DNA of 64,000 nucleotides, from positions 1-64,000 of the forward strand of contig CACDIC010000001.1 of assembly GCA_902552805.1 (NCBI GenBank). Reading direction: 5' to 3'. This document shows, in pieces, positions 46,308-55,859 of this stretch (position 1 is the stretch's first letter; every line of letters begins with the position of its first letter). A model generated the notes under the pieces. The model had not been told where the DNA came from. It was given only the letters and a program-made list of their open reading frames with translations, and did not search any database. The translations under genes were made by a program, and so were the position numbers. Origin of the DNA: an uncultured Pelagibacteraceae bacterium (lineage in GTDB: Bacteria > Pseudomonadota > Alphaproteobacteria > Pelagibacterales > Pelagibacteraceae).

Positions 46308-48078
46308 TTAAATAAAATCTTATCTGTATTTTTGCACCATTAATAATTGGAATAAATTCAAGTTCACCTTTGTGATCATTTATAATTTTATTAACTATAG
46401 ATAGTCCTAGTCCAGTTCCATTTTTTTTTGTTGTGTAGTATGGATTTAAAATTTCCTTTATATTATTTTTATCAAAACCAATACCATTGTCTTCTATTGA
46501 TATTAAAATATGGTCATTATTTGATGAAATATCAATTGAAATTTTCTTTTTAAAATCAGGGTTTTTTTCAACCTTTTGTTCGATGCTCTCAATAGAGTTC
46601 TTTATAAGGTTAATGAAAACTCTTGAAATTTGCTCTTTGTCACATTCGAGTAAAATCTCCTCATCTTTTTTATTTAAATTAATTTCGATGGTTTTATTAA
46701 CTTCTGATAATAATTTGATATTTTCATTTAATAATTTTATTAAATTATTTCTCTTTAAAGTAGGTTTTGGCATTCTCGCAAAATCAGAAAATTCATTTAC
46801 TAAATTTTCTATTTGTTTTATTTGAGAGTTTATAATTTTTAAATTTTCTTTAAATGATTGCTGGTCTTCATTAGTTATTTGTCTAGAATATTTATTTCTA
46901 ATTCGATCTATTGTTAATTGTATTGGAGTAAGAGGATTTTTAATTTCATGGGCTAACTTTCTTGATAGATTTCCCCAAGCTTTATATCTCTCATTAATAA
47001 TTAATTTTTCTTGCTGGTTTTTAAGTCTACTAATCATAGAATTAAAGTTTTTATTCAATACTTCCATATCTTTGTCGGTTTTGATTTCTGGTACCTTTGT
47101 ATTTAAGTTTCCATGACCAATTTCTGTTGATGCTAGTATAAGATTATTAATAGATCTAAAAAATCTTGATGAAAATCTTATCGCTATTGTAATAGAGATA
47201 AATAATAGCAATGAAACAATTATAATATAAATGATAAAAAAGGAAATTTTTATGCCTGTGCTTCTATCTTCAACAGTATAATAAAAATTTATAGCTTCTT
47301 GAGATTCAGCTAAATAATTGGAAATATCTTTATCTAAAAATTTTACCACATAAATAAATCTATCTTTTGATGATTGTAATCTCATTATCGCAGCTGAAAT
47401 ATTTGCTTTAGTGTCAATTATCTTTAATGGTCTATCATCTTCAAGAACTAAATTAAGCGCTTTATCAACAGGAGGAATGTATTTTTCTTTTTTTTCAGTT
47501 GAGTATAATAGCTTTTTATTTTCATCAATAATATGAATTTCGTCAACATCTCTTATTAGCTTTTGTGTCCTTAAAAACCTTAAATACTCCTTTGCATTTT
47601 CATTTAAAAAATTCGCACTTTTATTAGTATCAAAAGCAATCAAAATTATATCTGATTGAATTTTATTTCTTACTTCTTCAACATAATTTTTAGCAAGTTC
47701 ATAAGAATTATTAACAACAGTTGTAACTTTCTTATCGAAGTACTTTTCTAAAGCAAAAGAAAAAAGAAATAAGGAAAAAATTGAAATTAAAATTGATGGT
47801 ATTAAAGTAAATAATGAAAAATACGTTATGTATTTTTTATTTGATGTTAAGCCATCCTTATCAATATCAATTTTAATTGAGTTTTTAACTTCTGCAAAAA
47901 TAAAAATGAATAATAAAATAAGTAAAAAAATATTTGAAATTAGTAAATATTGTAAATTTTTTTCATTTAAATCAACAAAACTTCTATCAATAAATGTCAA
48001 AAAGGTTAAAAAACCTAGGAATAGTGTGATACTAGATAGAATAATGATGATTATATTTTTTTTCAAAAATTCTAACAT
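46282..48078 (-). CDS. ntrY: Nitrogen-type sensor histidine kinase NtrY
   Basis: Membrane histidine kinase of 598 residues, partner of NtrX. Two or three N-terminal membrane helices, a periplasmic domain of about 150 residues, another helix near residue 270, a HAMP segment, then HisKA (KLAHEIKNPLTPIQLTIDRI) and HATPase (NLIKNSIES, DNGIGFD, GTGLGLSIV). The PAS domain usually found between HAMP and HisKA in NtrY is not apparent, which explains the shorter length. It is divergent from ispDF across 26 bases. Confidence 0.91.
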   Translation of the reverse strand: MLEFLKKNIIIIILSSITLFLGFLTFLTFIDRSFVDLNEKNLQYLLISNIFLLILLFIFIFAEVKNSIKIDIDKDGLTSNKKYITYFSLFTLIPSILISIFSLFLFSFALEKYFDKKVTTVVNNSYELAKNYVEEVRNKIQSDIILIAFDTNKSANFLNENAKEYLRFLRTQKLIRDVDEIHIIDENKKLLYSTEKKEKYIPPVDKALNLVLEDDRPLKIIDTKANISAAIMRLQSSKDRFIYVVKFLDKDISNYLAESQEAINFYYTVEDRSTGIKISFFIIYIIIVSLLLFISITIAIRFSSRFFRSINNLILASTEIGHGNLNTKVPEIKTDKDMEVLNKNFNSMISRLKNQQEKLIINERYKAWGNLSRKLAHEIKNPLTPIQLTIDRIRNKYSRQITNEDQQSFKENLKIINSQIKQIENLVNEFSDFARMPKPTLKRNNLIKLLNENIKLLSEVNKTIEINLNKKDEEILLECDKEQISRVFINLIKNSIESIEQKVEKNPDFKKKISIDISSNNDHILISIEDNGIGFDKNNIKEILNPYYTTKKNGTGLGLSIVNKIINDHKGELEFIPIINGAKIQIRFYLNDYRNINS

Positions 48079-48104
48079 AAATTAGAATTATAGCATTTAA
48101 ACGA

Positions 48105-49211
48105 ATGAACAACTATTTTGTAATATTAGCTGCTGGAAAAAGTAAGAGATTTAATAAAAAAATACCAAAGCAATTATTTAATTACCAAAATAAAGAAATA
48201 ATTGATCATTCCATAGAAAAATCCCTCAATTCAAAGCTATTTAAGAAAATTATAATTGTTTCAAATAATCTTAAACATTTAAAAAAAAAGAAGTATCCTA
48301 AATCAATAAGTATTATTAAAGGAGGAAGGGAAAGATCAGACTCCTCTTTTAAAGCTTTAAAATATCTTAAAAGGTATAAGCCAAAAAATGTATTTATACA
48401 TGATGCTGCTAGGCCTAATTTCTCAATTAGATTACTAAAAAATATTGCTAAAAATTTGAAAAATAACAAGGCCGTAGTTCCAATTATCAATTCAAAAGAC
48501 ACAATAAAATATAAAACTCAAAATCAAATTTTTAATCTTAACAGAAATAATTTATTATTAACACAGACCCCTCAAGCATTTAGATTTGAAGAGCTATATA
48601 AAATTGCAAAAGATCAAAAAAATAAAGTCACTGATGAAGCAACATTATTTATAAATAAAGATCTCAAAATCAAATTTATACCAGGTGAAAAAGCGAATAA
48701 TAAAATTACATATATTGATGATATAAAAACTCCCAAAACTTTTTATGGTTTAGGTTTCGATATCCACAAGTTATTAAAAAATAAGAAACTTTATCTTGGA
48801 GGATTAAAAATTCCTTTTCATTCAGGTCTTGAGGGTCATTCTGACGGAGATGTAATTTTACATGCAATTATTGATTCTATTTTAGGAGCTGTTAGAAAAA
48901 AAGATATTGGAACATATTTTCCTAATACAAAAAAATTTAAAAATATTAGATCTCCAAAAATGCTAAAACCGATTATATTTGATCTTAACAAATCTAATTT
49001 AATTATAAATAACTTGGATATAAACTTAATTTGTCAGAAACCAAGAGTTTCAAAATATAGAAACAAAATAATTAAATCAGTCTCAAAATTAACTGGTCTT
49101 AATGAAAACCAAATAAATTTAAAGGGAAAAACTGTGGAAAAATTAGGTTTAATAGGAAAAGAAAAGGCTATCGCTTGTGAAACCATAATTTCAATTACAA
49201 AATATGATTAA
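48105..49211 (+). CDS. ispDF: Bifunctional IspD/IspF isoprenoid enzyme
   Basis: Fusion of two steps of the non-mevalonate isoprenoid pathway, 368 residues. Residues 1-210 are MEP cytidylyltransferase (LAAGKSKRFNKKIPKQL, DAARPN, LLTQTPQAFRFE, TDEATL); residues about 212-368 are 2-C-methyl-D-erythritol 2,4-cyclodiphosphate synthase (GLGFDIHKL, GLEGHSDGDVILHAIIDSI). The fusion is common in alphaproteobacteria. The IspE step between them is not encoded here. It overlaps pgpA by 8 bases. Confidence 0.95.
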   Translation: MNNYFVILAAGKSKRFNKKIPKQLFNYQNKEIIDHSIEKSLNSKLFKKIIIVSNNLKHLKKKKYPKSISIIKGGRERSDSSFKALKYLKRYKPKNVFIHDAARPNFSIRLLKNIAKNLKNNKAVVPIINSKDTIKYKTQNQIFNLNRNNLLLTQTPQAFRFEELYKIAKDQKNKVTDEATLFINKDLKIKFIPGEKANNKITYIDDIKTPKTFYGLGFDIHKLLKNKKLYLGGLKIPFHSGLEGHSDGDVILHAIIDSILGAVRKKDIGTYFPNTKKFKNIRSPKMLKPIIFDLNKSNLIINNLDINLICQKPRVSKYRNKIIKSVSKLTGLNENQINLKGKTVEKLGLIGKEKAIACETIISITKYD

Positions 49212-49707
49212 AACTTTTAATTCATTATTAGCTACAATGTTTGGACTAGGAAAAATAAAGATTATTCCTGGAACTTTTGGATCCTTAGCTACAACTATTT
49301 TTCTTTATTTTTTTTTTCATATATTAAAGTTATCACCAAATATAGTCTTAATAGGTTTGCTTATTATTTTTATTTATTCATTCATAGCAGTGGCATCCCA
49401 TATTAAGGAGAAAGAAAATAAAGATCCAAAAGAAGTTATTATTGACGAGTTTATAGGTCAATCTATACCAATTTATCTCTATGAGATATCTCATGGAACA
49501 CAAAAAACATCTGATGAAGCCATAATTTTTTATGGTATTTGTTTTGTGCTTTTTAGAATTTTTGACATACTGAAACCATTTCCAGTAAATTATTTTGACA
49601 AAAATTATAAAAATAGTTTCGGTGTAATAATGGACGATGTTTGTGCAGGATTATATGTTGTTCTATCATTAATTTGTTTTATGTTATTAAGCAGTTATTT
49701 AATTTAA
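49204..49707 (+). CDS. pgpA: Phosphatidylglycerophosphatase A
   Basis: Membrane phosphatase of 167 residues, making phosphatidylglycerol from its phosphate. The N-terminal GLGKIKIIPGTFGSLATT and the DPKEVIIDEFIGQSI metal site are family hallmarks, with FRIFDILKPFPVNYFDK near the end and several hydrophobic segments. It sits between ispDF and pncC in one run. Confidence 0.92.
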   Translation: MIKTFNSLLATMFGLGKIKIIPGTFGSLATTIFLYFFFHILKLSPNIVLIGLLIIFIYSFIAVASHIKEKENKDPKEVIIDEFIGQSIPIYLYEISHGTQKTSDEAIIFYGICFVLFRIFDILKPFPVNYFDKNYKNSFGVIMDDVCAGLYVVLSLICFMLLSSYLI

Positions 49708-50168
49708 TGAAAACTTTAGTCAAACTTTTAACCAAAAAAAAATTAAAGCTTTCTGTTGCTGAATCTTGTACGGGTGGGATGTTAGCTAGTTCAATTACCT
49801 CAATAAGTGGTGCTTCAAAAATATTTAATTTAGGACTAGTCACCTACTCTAACCAAGCTAAAATTAGAATTCTTAGAGTAAATAAAAATATCATTAAAAA
49901 ATATGGTGCGGTTAGCCACCAATGTTGTTTAGCAATGGTAGATAACTTATCTAAAATATCAAAAGCCAATATTAACGTTTCTATAACTGGAATCGCAGGA
50001 CCTAAAGGTGGTACTAAACAAAAGCCTGTTGGTTTAGTTTATATCGGAGTCAAAAAAGGTAAAAAAATTCAAATAATTAAGTGCTTATTTAAAAGTAAAA
50101 AAAGATCTTCCATTCAAAAAGCCACTGTTAAAAAAGCTTTAGATTTAGTTCTTAGAATTTCCAAATAA
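49707..50168 (+). CDS. pncC: CinA-family nicotinamide-nucleotide amidase
   Basis: Stand-alone CinA C-terminal domain, 153 residues, which deamidates nicotinamide mononucleotide to recycle pyridine nucleotides. LSVAESCTGGMLASSITSI, the YSNQAK and GAVSHQC segments, and TGIAGPKGGTKQKPVGLVYI are conserved. An upstream in-frame ATG at 49641 lies inside pgpA; the ATG at 49707 overlaps the pgpA stop by one base and starts the family domain, so it is used. It overlaps the convergent coq10-like gene by 24 bases. Confidence 0.88.
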   Translation: MKTLVKLLTKKKLKLSVAESCTGGMLASSITSISGASKIFNLGLVTYSNQAKIRILRVNKNIIKKYGAVSHQCCLAMVDNLSKISKANINVSITGIAGPKGGTKQKPVGLVYIGVKKGKKIQIIKCLFKSKKRSSIQKATVKKALDLVLRISK

Positions 50169-50603
50169 TTCTTCAGCTCTTTTTTGAAAAGCATCAGCTA
50201 TTTTTTCTAAACCAAATTGAAAAGAGACTACCATTAAAGAATTTAAAAATTTATTCTTTATTTCAAAATCAATATCAAAGGTCACCTCGGTAATACCATT
50301 ATTTTTATCACTAAATGTCCAATTATTTGTTAGATGATTTAATGGACCTTCTATGTTTTTAACATAGATTGAGTCAGTTTTTTTATTAAAAGCAACATCA
50401 CTTTTGTATGTATCTTTAAATGGGCCTTTACCAATCGTTAAATCAGCAATAATTTTTTGCAAATCACCCTCTTGTTTGTTTTCATATATTTTCGCATCAA
50501 AACAAAATGGAACAAATTCAGGATATTTTTCTATATCTAAAACAAGTTCAATTAAGTCTTTTTTTTCACATTCAATTAATCGCTTAACTGAAGCTTTTGG
50601 CAT
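50145..50603 (-). CDS. Coenzyme Q-binding protein COQ10/RatA family
   Basis: START-like polyketide-cyclase fold protein, 152 residues, that binds ubiquinone and helps respiratory function (the COQ10 type); the RatA name comes from a disputed toxin role. VLDIEKYPEFVPFCFDAKIYE and the GPFKDTYKSDV, IEGPLNHLTNNWTF stretches are conserved. Its start overlaps the lipA stop by one base, ending the long reverse-strand run from tpiA. Confidence 0.85.
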   Translation of the reverse strand: MPKASVKRLIECEKKDLIELVLDIEKYPEFVPFCFDAKIYENKQEGDLQKIIADLTIGKGPFKDTYKSDVAFNKKTDSIYVKNIEGPLNHLTNNWTFSDKNNGITEVTFDIDFEIKNKFLNSLMVVSFQFGLEKIADAFQKRAEELFGNSKN

Positions 50604-51523
50604 TAATGATTGTTTATCCGATTTTGTTGTAGCTTAGCAAAATCTTCATCTGCATGATAAGAAGATCTTGTTAATGGCGATGAAGAAACTAATAAAAAAC
50701 CTTTTGCTTTCGCAATACTTCCTAATTCATCAAATTCCTCTGGTGTATAGTATCTATCAAGAGGATGATGTCTAACAGATGGTTGTAAGTATTGACCAAT
50801 AGTTAAAAAATCTACATCAGCAGCTTTTAAATCATCCATTACCTGTAAAATTTCATCTTTTTTTTCACCTAAGCCAACCATTATCCCTGATTTAGTAAAA
50901 ATTTTCTTATTTATCATTTTAGCATTTTTCAAAAGTTCTAAAGATGCAAAGTATCTAGAACCGGGTCTTACTTTAAGATAAAGACTAGGAACAGTTTCAA
51001 TATTGTGATTAAAAACATCAGGATTTGCCTCTAAAACTTTTTTATAAGCATTACCCTTTCTTAAAAAATCAGGAGTTAAAACTTCAATTGTAGTATTTGG
51101 ATTTGTTTTTCTTGTTTGGTTAATAACCTCAAAAAAATGATTTGAACCGCCATCATCTAAATCATCTCGATCAACTGATGTTATTACAACATGTTTTAAA
51201 TTCAATTTTTTTACAGCCTGAGAAATTTTTATTGGTTCAAGATTATCTAGTTTTCCTGGTTTACCAGTTTTTACATCGCAAAAAGCACATGCTCTTGTAC
51301 ATGTATCACCCATAATCATAAACGTAGCATGTCTTTTACTCCAACATTCAGTGATATTTGGGCAATTAGCTTCCTGACAAACTGTTACAAGATTATTTTT
51401 ATTTACAATTGTTTTTGTTAAAAAAAATTCTTTGCTATTTACTAATTTTGATCTTATCCAATCTGGTTTTTTTTTAATTGGATTTATCGGTTTATTCTGC
51501 TTTTCTGGATGTCTAATTTTCAT
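50603..51523 (-). CDS. lipA: Lipoyl synthase
   Basis: Radical-SAM enzyme of 306 residues that inserts two sulfurs into octanoyl-lipoyl domains. The auxiliary cluster motif is [12 protein letters not shown] and the radical-SAM motif [10 protein letters not shown]; the C-terminal [12 protein letters not shown] supplies the auxiliary-cluster serine. Its first 11 bases overlap the ftsB-like gene. Confidence 0.95.
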   Translation of the reverse strand: MKIRHPEKQNKPINPIKKKPDWIRSKLVNSKEFFLTKTIVNKNNLVTVCQEANCPNITECWSKRHATFMIMGDTCTRACAFCDVKTGKPGKLDNLEPIKISQAVKKLNLKHVVITSVDRDDLDDGGSNHFFEVINQTRKTNPNTTIEVLTPDFLRKGNAYKKVLEANPDVFNHNIETVPSLYLKVRPGSRYFASLELLKNAKMINKKIFTKSGIMVGLGEKKDEILQVMDDLKAADVDFLTIGQYLQPSVRHHPLDRYYTPEEFDELGSIAKAKGFLLVSSSPLTRSSYHADEDFAKLQQNRINNH

Positions 51524-51815
51524 TTTTTTTAATTATATAAATTTTTTCATTTTTTTTACCAAATATGAACCTTTCTCTAATCAAAGATTCTATATAATCA
51601 AGATCTAGATTGTCACTTAACAATGAATTCTTAAATTCCAAGTCTCTTATTTGGTTAATTATTAAAGATTCTTGTTGTTTTAAGTTTTTTAAATTCTCTT
51701 TTTTTTCAAAATATGAAATTAACCCTCTTTGACCAGATAAAAGATTAAAAAAGAAATAAAGAATCAAAAAAGTAGAAACTAATAAAAGGTAATTTTTTTT
51801 TAATCTTTGAAGCAT
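51513..51815 (-). CDS. ftsB: Septum formation initiator FtsB/DivIC family
   Basis: Small bitopic membrane protein of 100 residues: one N-terminal membrane helix ([18 protein letters not shown]), then a coiled coil ([20 protein letters not shown]) and the [16 protein letters not shown] tail that typifies FtsB/DivIC. It takes part in the FtsQBL division complex. The position after eno is conserved in many proteobacteria. Its start overlaps the eno stop by one base. Confidence 0.84.
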   Translation of the reverse strand: MLQRLKKNYLLLVSTFLILYFFFNLLSGQRGLISYFEKKENLKNLKQQESLIINQIRDLEFKNSLLSDNLDLDYIESLIRERFIFGKKNEKIYIIKKNEN

Positions 51816-53071
51816 TAATGAATCTTATTCATTCTAGCTTTTTTTCCAAGTTCTTCTTCTATACGAATTAATTGATTATATTTGGCCACTCTTTCAGATC
51901 TAGCTAAAGATCCTGTTTTTAATTGGTTGGAGTTAGTGCCCACTGCTAAATCCGCAATAAATGTATCTTCACTATCTCCTGATCGATGTGAAATGATAGT
52001 ATTAAACCCAATAGTTTGAGCAAATCTTATGACATCAAGTGTTTCGGTAACTGTACCAATTTGATTTAGTTTTATCAGAATTGAATTTGATGAAACATTT
52101 AAAAATCCCTTTTTCAACCTTTCTAAATTTGTAACATAGAGATCATCTCCAACTATCTGTACTTTTTTTGTAGATCTCATTAATTTACTCCAAGACGTCC
52201 AATCATTTTCAGAAAATGGATCTTCAATGGATTTAATTTTATATTTATCAATCATTTTTTTGTATTCTGAAATTGTTTTATCAACAGAAACATATTTTTT
52301 TGAGTGAATAGAATATTTACCTTTTTTAAATAATTCATTAGCTGCAACATCCAAACAAATTGAAACATCTTTACCATTTCTAAATCCTGATTTTTTAATT
52401 GATAAAACAATCAAATCTAAGGCCTGATTGTTGCTATTAATCATCGGTGCAAATCCACCTTCATCACCAACCGATGTGGCTAAACCTTTTGCTTTAATTA
52501 ATTTACTTAAGTTTTTTATTACTAAATAACATATTCTCATTGCTTCAGAAAAAGATTTTGCTTTGTCTGGTCTAATCATAAATTCTTGAATTCTAAGACC
52601 ATTATTCGCGTGTGCTCCACCATTGATAATGTTCATTAATGGATAAGGTAATTGAAAATTTTTTGTTGCATAAAAAGATTTATAAAGAGGAATTCTTTTT
52701 ACTTTTGCTGATAACTTTTTTGCAGCCATCGATACCGCTAATATTGCATTAGCTCCTAGTTTTGTTTTTTGTTTAGTGCCATCTAAATTAATAAGTATTT
52801 CATCTATTCTTTCTTGATTATGTACGTTTTTATTTCTCAGAGCTCTTGATATTTTGGAATTAATTAAATTAATTGCAGAGAAAACACTTTTGCCTAAATA
52901 TCTTTTATTATTGGTATCTCTTTTTTCGTAGGCTTCATAAGTGCCTGTAGAAGCTCCTGAGGGACAAATTGCTTTTGCACTTTTGTTTTTTACATGAACC
53001 TCTGCTTCAATAGTTGGATTTCCTCTACTATCAAAAACTTGTCTTGCTTTAACTTTTAGAATTTTACTCAC
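51815..53071 (-). CDS. eno: Enolase
   Basis: Glycolytic enzyme converting 2-phosphoglycerate to PEP (418 residues). Motifs: ARQVFDSRGNPTIEAEV at the start, GASTGTYEA mobile loop, VGDEGGFAP, the metal ligands in ICLDVAANE, SIEDPFSENDW and VGDDLYV, the catalytic lysine in ILIKLNQIGT, and SHRSGDSEDTFIADLAVG. It also supplies PEP used by kdsA next to it and by pepM in the phosphonate cluster. Confidence 0.96.
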   Translation of the reverse strand: MSKILKVKARQVFDSRGNPTIEAEVHVKNKSAKAICPSGASTGTYEAYEKRDTNNKRYLGKSVFSAINLINSKISRALRNKNVHNQERIDEILINLDGTKQKTKLGANAILAVSMAAKKLSAKVKRIPLYKSFYATKNFQLPYPLMNIINGGAHANNGLRIQEFMIRPDKAKSFSEAMRICYLVIKNLSKLIKAKGLATSVGDEGGFAPMINSNNQALDLIVLSIKKSGFRNGKDVSICLDVAANELFKKGKYSIHSKKYVSVDKTISEYKKMIDKYKIKSIEDPFSENDWTSWSKLMRSTKKVQIVGDDLYVTNLERLKKGFLNVSSNSILIKLNQIGTVTETLDVIRFAQTIGFNTIISHRSGDSEDTFIADLAVGTNSNQLKTGSLARSERVAKYNQLIRIEEELGKKARMNKIH

Positions 53072-53896
53072 TTAATTTTTAATAAGATTATCTATATCGC
53101 TTAATTGTTTTAGAAGATCTTCTAATTTATCTAATGGTACCATGTTAGGCCCATCAGATGGGGCATTATCTGGATCTTGATGGGTTTCAATAAAAACTCC
53201 TGCAACTCCAACTGCAACTGCAGCTCTTGCTAAATATTCAACAAACTCTCTTTGACCACCACTTTTTTCTCCAAGACCACCTGGTTGTTGCACTGAGTGT
53301 GTTGCATCAAAAATTACTGGATAACCATTCTTAGCCATTATTGGTAACGACCTCATGTCGGAAACTAAAGTGTTGTATCCAAAACTTGCACCTCTTTCAG
53401 TTACTAATATTTTGTCATTTCCAGATTCTGAAATTTTCTTTGTTACATTAACCATATCCCATGGTGCAAGAAATTGACCTTTTTTTACATTAATAATTTT
53501 ATTTGTTTTAGCTGCAGCAATTAACAAGTCTGTTTGTCTACATAAAAAAGCCGGGATTTGTAAAACATCAACATGTTTTGAAACGATTGCACATTGCTCA
53601 GCATTATGAATGTCTGTTAGGATAGGGACATTTAATTCTTTTTTAATTTTATCAAACACAGGCAATGAAGCTGCTAATCCAGCTCCCCTTTTGCCTTTTA
53701 AGCTTGTTCTGTTCGCTTTATCAAATGAAGTTTTGTAAATAAATCCAAGACCAAATTTTGAGGTAATTTCCTTAATTTTTCCTGCCATATCCATTGCATG
53801 TTGTTCACTTTCAAGCTGACAAGGTCCAGAAATTATACAAATCTTATCATTGTTCGAAATATCTATTTTTCCACAATTTACTTTAATGTTACTCAT
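53072..53896 (-). CDS. kdsA: 3-Deoxy-8-phosphooctulonate synthase (KDO8P synthase)
   Basis: Condenses PEP and arabinose 5-phosphate for the KDO sugar of lipopolysaccharide (274 residues). ISGPCQLESEQHAMDMA, the YKTSFDKANRTSLKG, VKKGQFLAPWDM, VTERGASFGYN and DATHSVQQPGG blocks define the family. It implies an LPS-type outer membrane. It overlaps the upstream pyrG end by 4 bases. Confidence 0.95.
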   Translation of the reverse strand: MSNIKVNCGKIDISNNDKICIISGPCQLESEQHAMDMAGKIKEITSKFGLGFIYKTSFDKANRTSLKGKRGAGLAASLPVFDKIKKELNVPILTDIHNAEQCAIVSKHVDVLQIPAFLCRQTDLLIAAAKTNKIINVKKGQFLAPWDMVNVTKKISESGNDKILVTERGASFGYNTLVSDMRSLPIMAKNGYPVIFDATHSVQQPGGLGEKSGGQREFVEYLARAAVAVGVAGVFIETHQDPDNAPSDGPNMVPLDKLEDLLKQLSDIDNLIKN

Positions 53897-55510
53897 TTAT
53901 GATTTTTTGATGCTTTGATAAAAGATGAGAATAATGGATGTGGAGCAAAAGGTCTAGATTTAAATTCTGGATGAAATTGTACTCCAATAAACCAAGGATG
54001 ATTTTTTAACTCAATGATCTCAGGTAAAAAACCATCAGGCGATAAACCAGAAAAACTCATTCCTTTTTTTTCAAATTTGTCTTTTAGATTGATATTAACT
54101 TCATATCTGTGTCGGTGTCTTTCTTTGATAATCTTTTTTCCATAAATTTTTTTAATTTTAGAATTATTTTGTAATTTCGCATCATAAGAACCTAATCTCA
54201 TTGTTCCACCTAGATTTTTATCTGTTCCTTTGATAGTTTTTCCATCTTTAATCCACTCATTTATTAATCCAATTACAGGTATGCCATTTCTATCAAATTC
54301 ACTCGAAGTTGCTTTTTTTAAATTTAATTGATTTCTAGCAAATTCTATAATTGCCATTTGCATTCCATAACATATCCCAAGAAAAGGAACTTTATTTTTT
54401 CTAGCATATTTTATTGACTCTATTTTTCCAGTTGTTCCTCGTTTACCAAAACCACCAGGTATTAATATTCCTGAAATGTGTTTAAGTTTTGATTTAATCT
54501 CAGAAACTTTTAATTTTTCAGAGTCAATTCTTACTAAATTTACCTTTACATTATTTTGAATACCTCCATGAGTAAGAGCTTCATCTAAAGATTTATAAGC
54601 ATCTTTTAACTCAACATATTTGCCAATTATTGCAATATTCACCTGTTTTTTAGTTTTTAAAATAATTTTAGTTATTTTTTTCCATGGTTTAAGGTTTGCG
54701 GGTTTTTTTGATTTAAGCTTAAAATAATTTAATACTTGAACATCGAGTTTTTCTCTAAAAAAACTTATTGGTGCTTCATAAATTGTTCTTACATCAACAG
54801 TTTCTATTACATTTTTAATATCTACGTTGCAGAAAAGTGAGATTTTTTTTACGATGTTCTAAAGGGATAGGTCTTTCTGATCTACATATTATAATGTCAG
54901 GTTGAACACCTATACTTCTCAACTCTTTAACAGAATGTTGAGTAGGTTTAGTTTTAATTTCATCTGAGGACTTTAAATAAGGTACTAAGGTAAGATGGAT
55001 AAATAATGCATTTTTTTTTCCTATATCATTTGCAAATTGTCTTATGGCCTCAATAAATGGTAGACTCTCAATATCACCAACAATTCCACCAATTTCACAA
55101 ATAACAAAATCTTCTTTCGATGAATCATTCTTTATAAACTCTTTTATTCTATCAGTTATATGTGGAATAACTTGAACAGTTTTTCCAAGATATTTTCCCT
55201 CACGTTCTTTTTTTAATACATCGTTATAAATTTTACCTGTTGTAATATTATCAGACTTCTTTGCAGATACTCCAGTAAATCTCTCATAATGCCCAAGATC
55301 CAAATCTGTTTCAGCACCATCATCAGTTACAAAAACCTCTCCGTGTTGAAATGGGCTCATTGTTCCAGGATCTACATTTAAATAAGGATCTAATTTCCTT
55401 AATCTAACTTTATACCCTCTCGATTGAAGTAAATAAGCTAGTGATGCAGAAGAAAGACCTTTTCCTAACGATGAAACCACGCCGCCCGTGACAAAAATAA
55501 ATCGCGCCAT
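53893..55510 (-). pseudogene. pyrG: CTP synthase, interrupted by a one-base frameshift
   Basis: CTP synthase in two frames. The 5' part (54815-55510) has the amidoligase P-loop [18 protein letters not shown] and breaks off after EHRKK; the 3' part (translated from 53893-54642 in another frame) has the glutaminase motifs GICYGMQMAI and GVQFHPEFKSRPFAPHPLF. Dropping one A from a run of eight A on the coding strand (54843-54850) restores [19 protein letters not shown] and a continuous 538-residue protein of normal length. All other motifs are intact. CTP synthase is essential in most bacteria, so sequencing error or slippage rescue is likelier than a dead gene. Confidence 0.9.
54843..54850 (-). 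other. Frameshift site in pyrG (A8 tract)
   Basis: Eight A on the coding strand (T8 as written), where seven would keep the reading frame. Such tracts are prone to indels in sequencing and also to RNA polymerase slippage, which could make some full-length mRNA. Confidence 0.85.
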
Positions 55511-55550
55511 GGAAGTATCTTATAGCGAATAAAAAAGAAAATTAAAAGTA

Positions 55551-55853
55551 TTAATTATTATTTTCTGGAATAGCAGGAGTATCCTCTGCTTTTTCTTCAA
55601 TAGTATCCAAAACAGATGATGTAGGTGTTAATTCTCCTCTAGACACAATTGTAAGTGCTAGACTACAAATTATAAATAAAGTGGCAACAACGGCTGTTGC
55701 TTTGGTCATAAAATTACCTGCTGATCTGGAAAACATGAAACTTTCCTGAGAAACTCCAATTCCTAAAGCACCACCCTCAGACTTTTGCATCAAAACTAGT
55801 AATACCAAAATTAAACCAAATATGATGTTCAAAATTAACAATATATTTTCCAT
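55551..55853 (-). CDS. secG: Preprotein translocase subunit SecG
   Basis: Small SecYEG subunit of 100 residues with two membrane helices (LLILNIIFGLILVLLVLMQ and ATAVVATLFIICSLALTIV) flanking the QKSEGGALG connector. The acidic Pro-containing tail is variable in the family. It lies between tpiA and pyrG, its standard alphaproteobacterial place. Confidence 0.91.
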   Translation of the reverse strand: MENILLILNIIFGLILVLLVLMQKSEGGALGIGVSQESFMFSRSAGNFMTKATAVVATLFIICSLALTIVSRGELTPTSSVLDTIEEKAEDTPAIPENNN

Positions 55854-55859
55854 GAAGGG

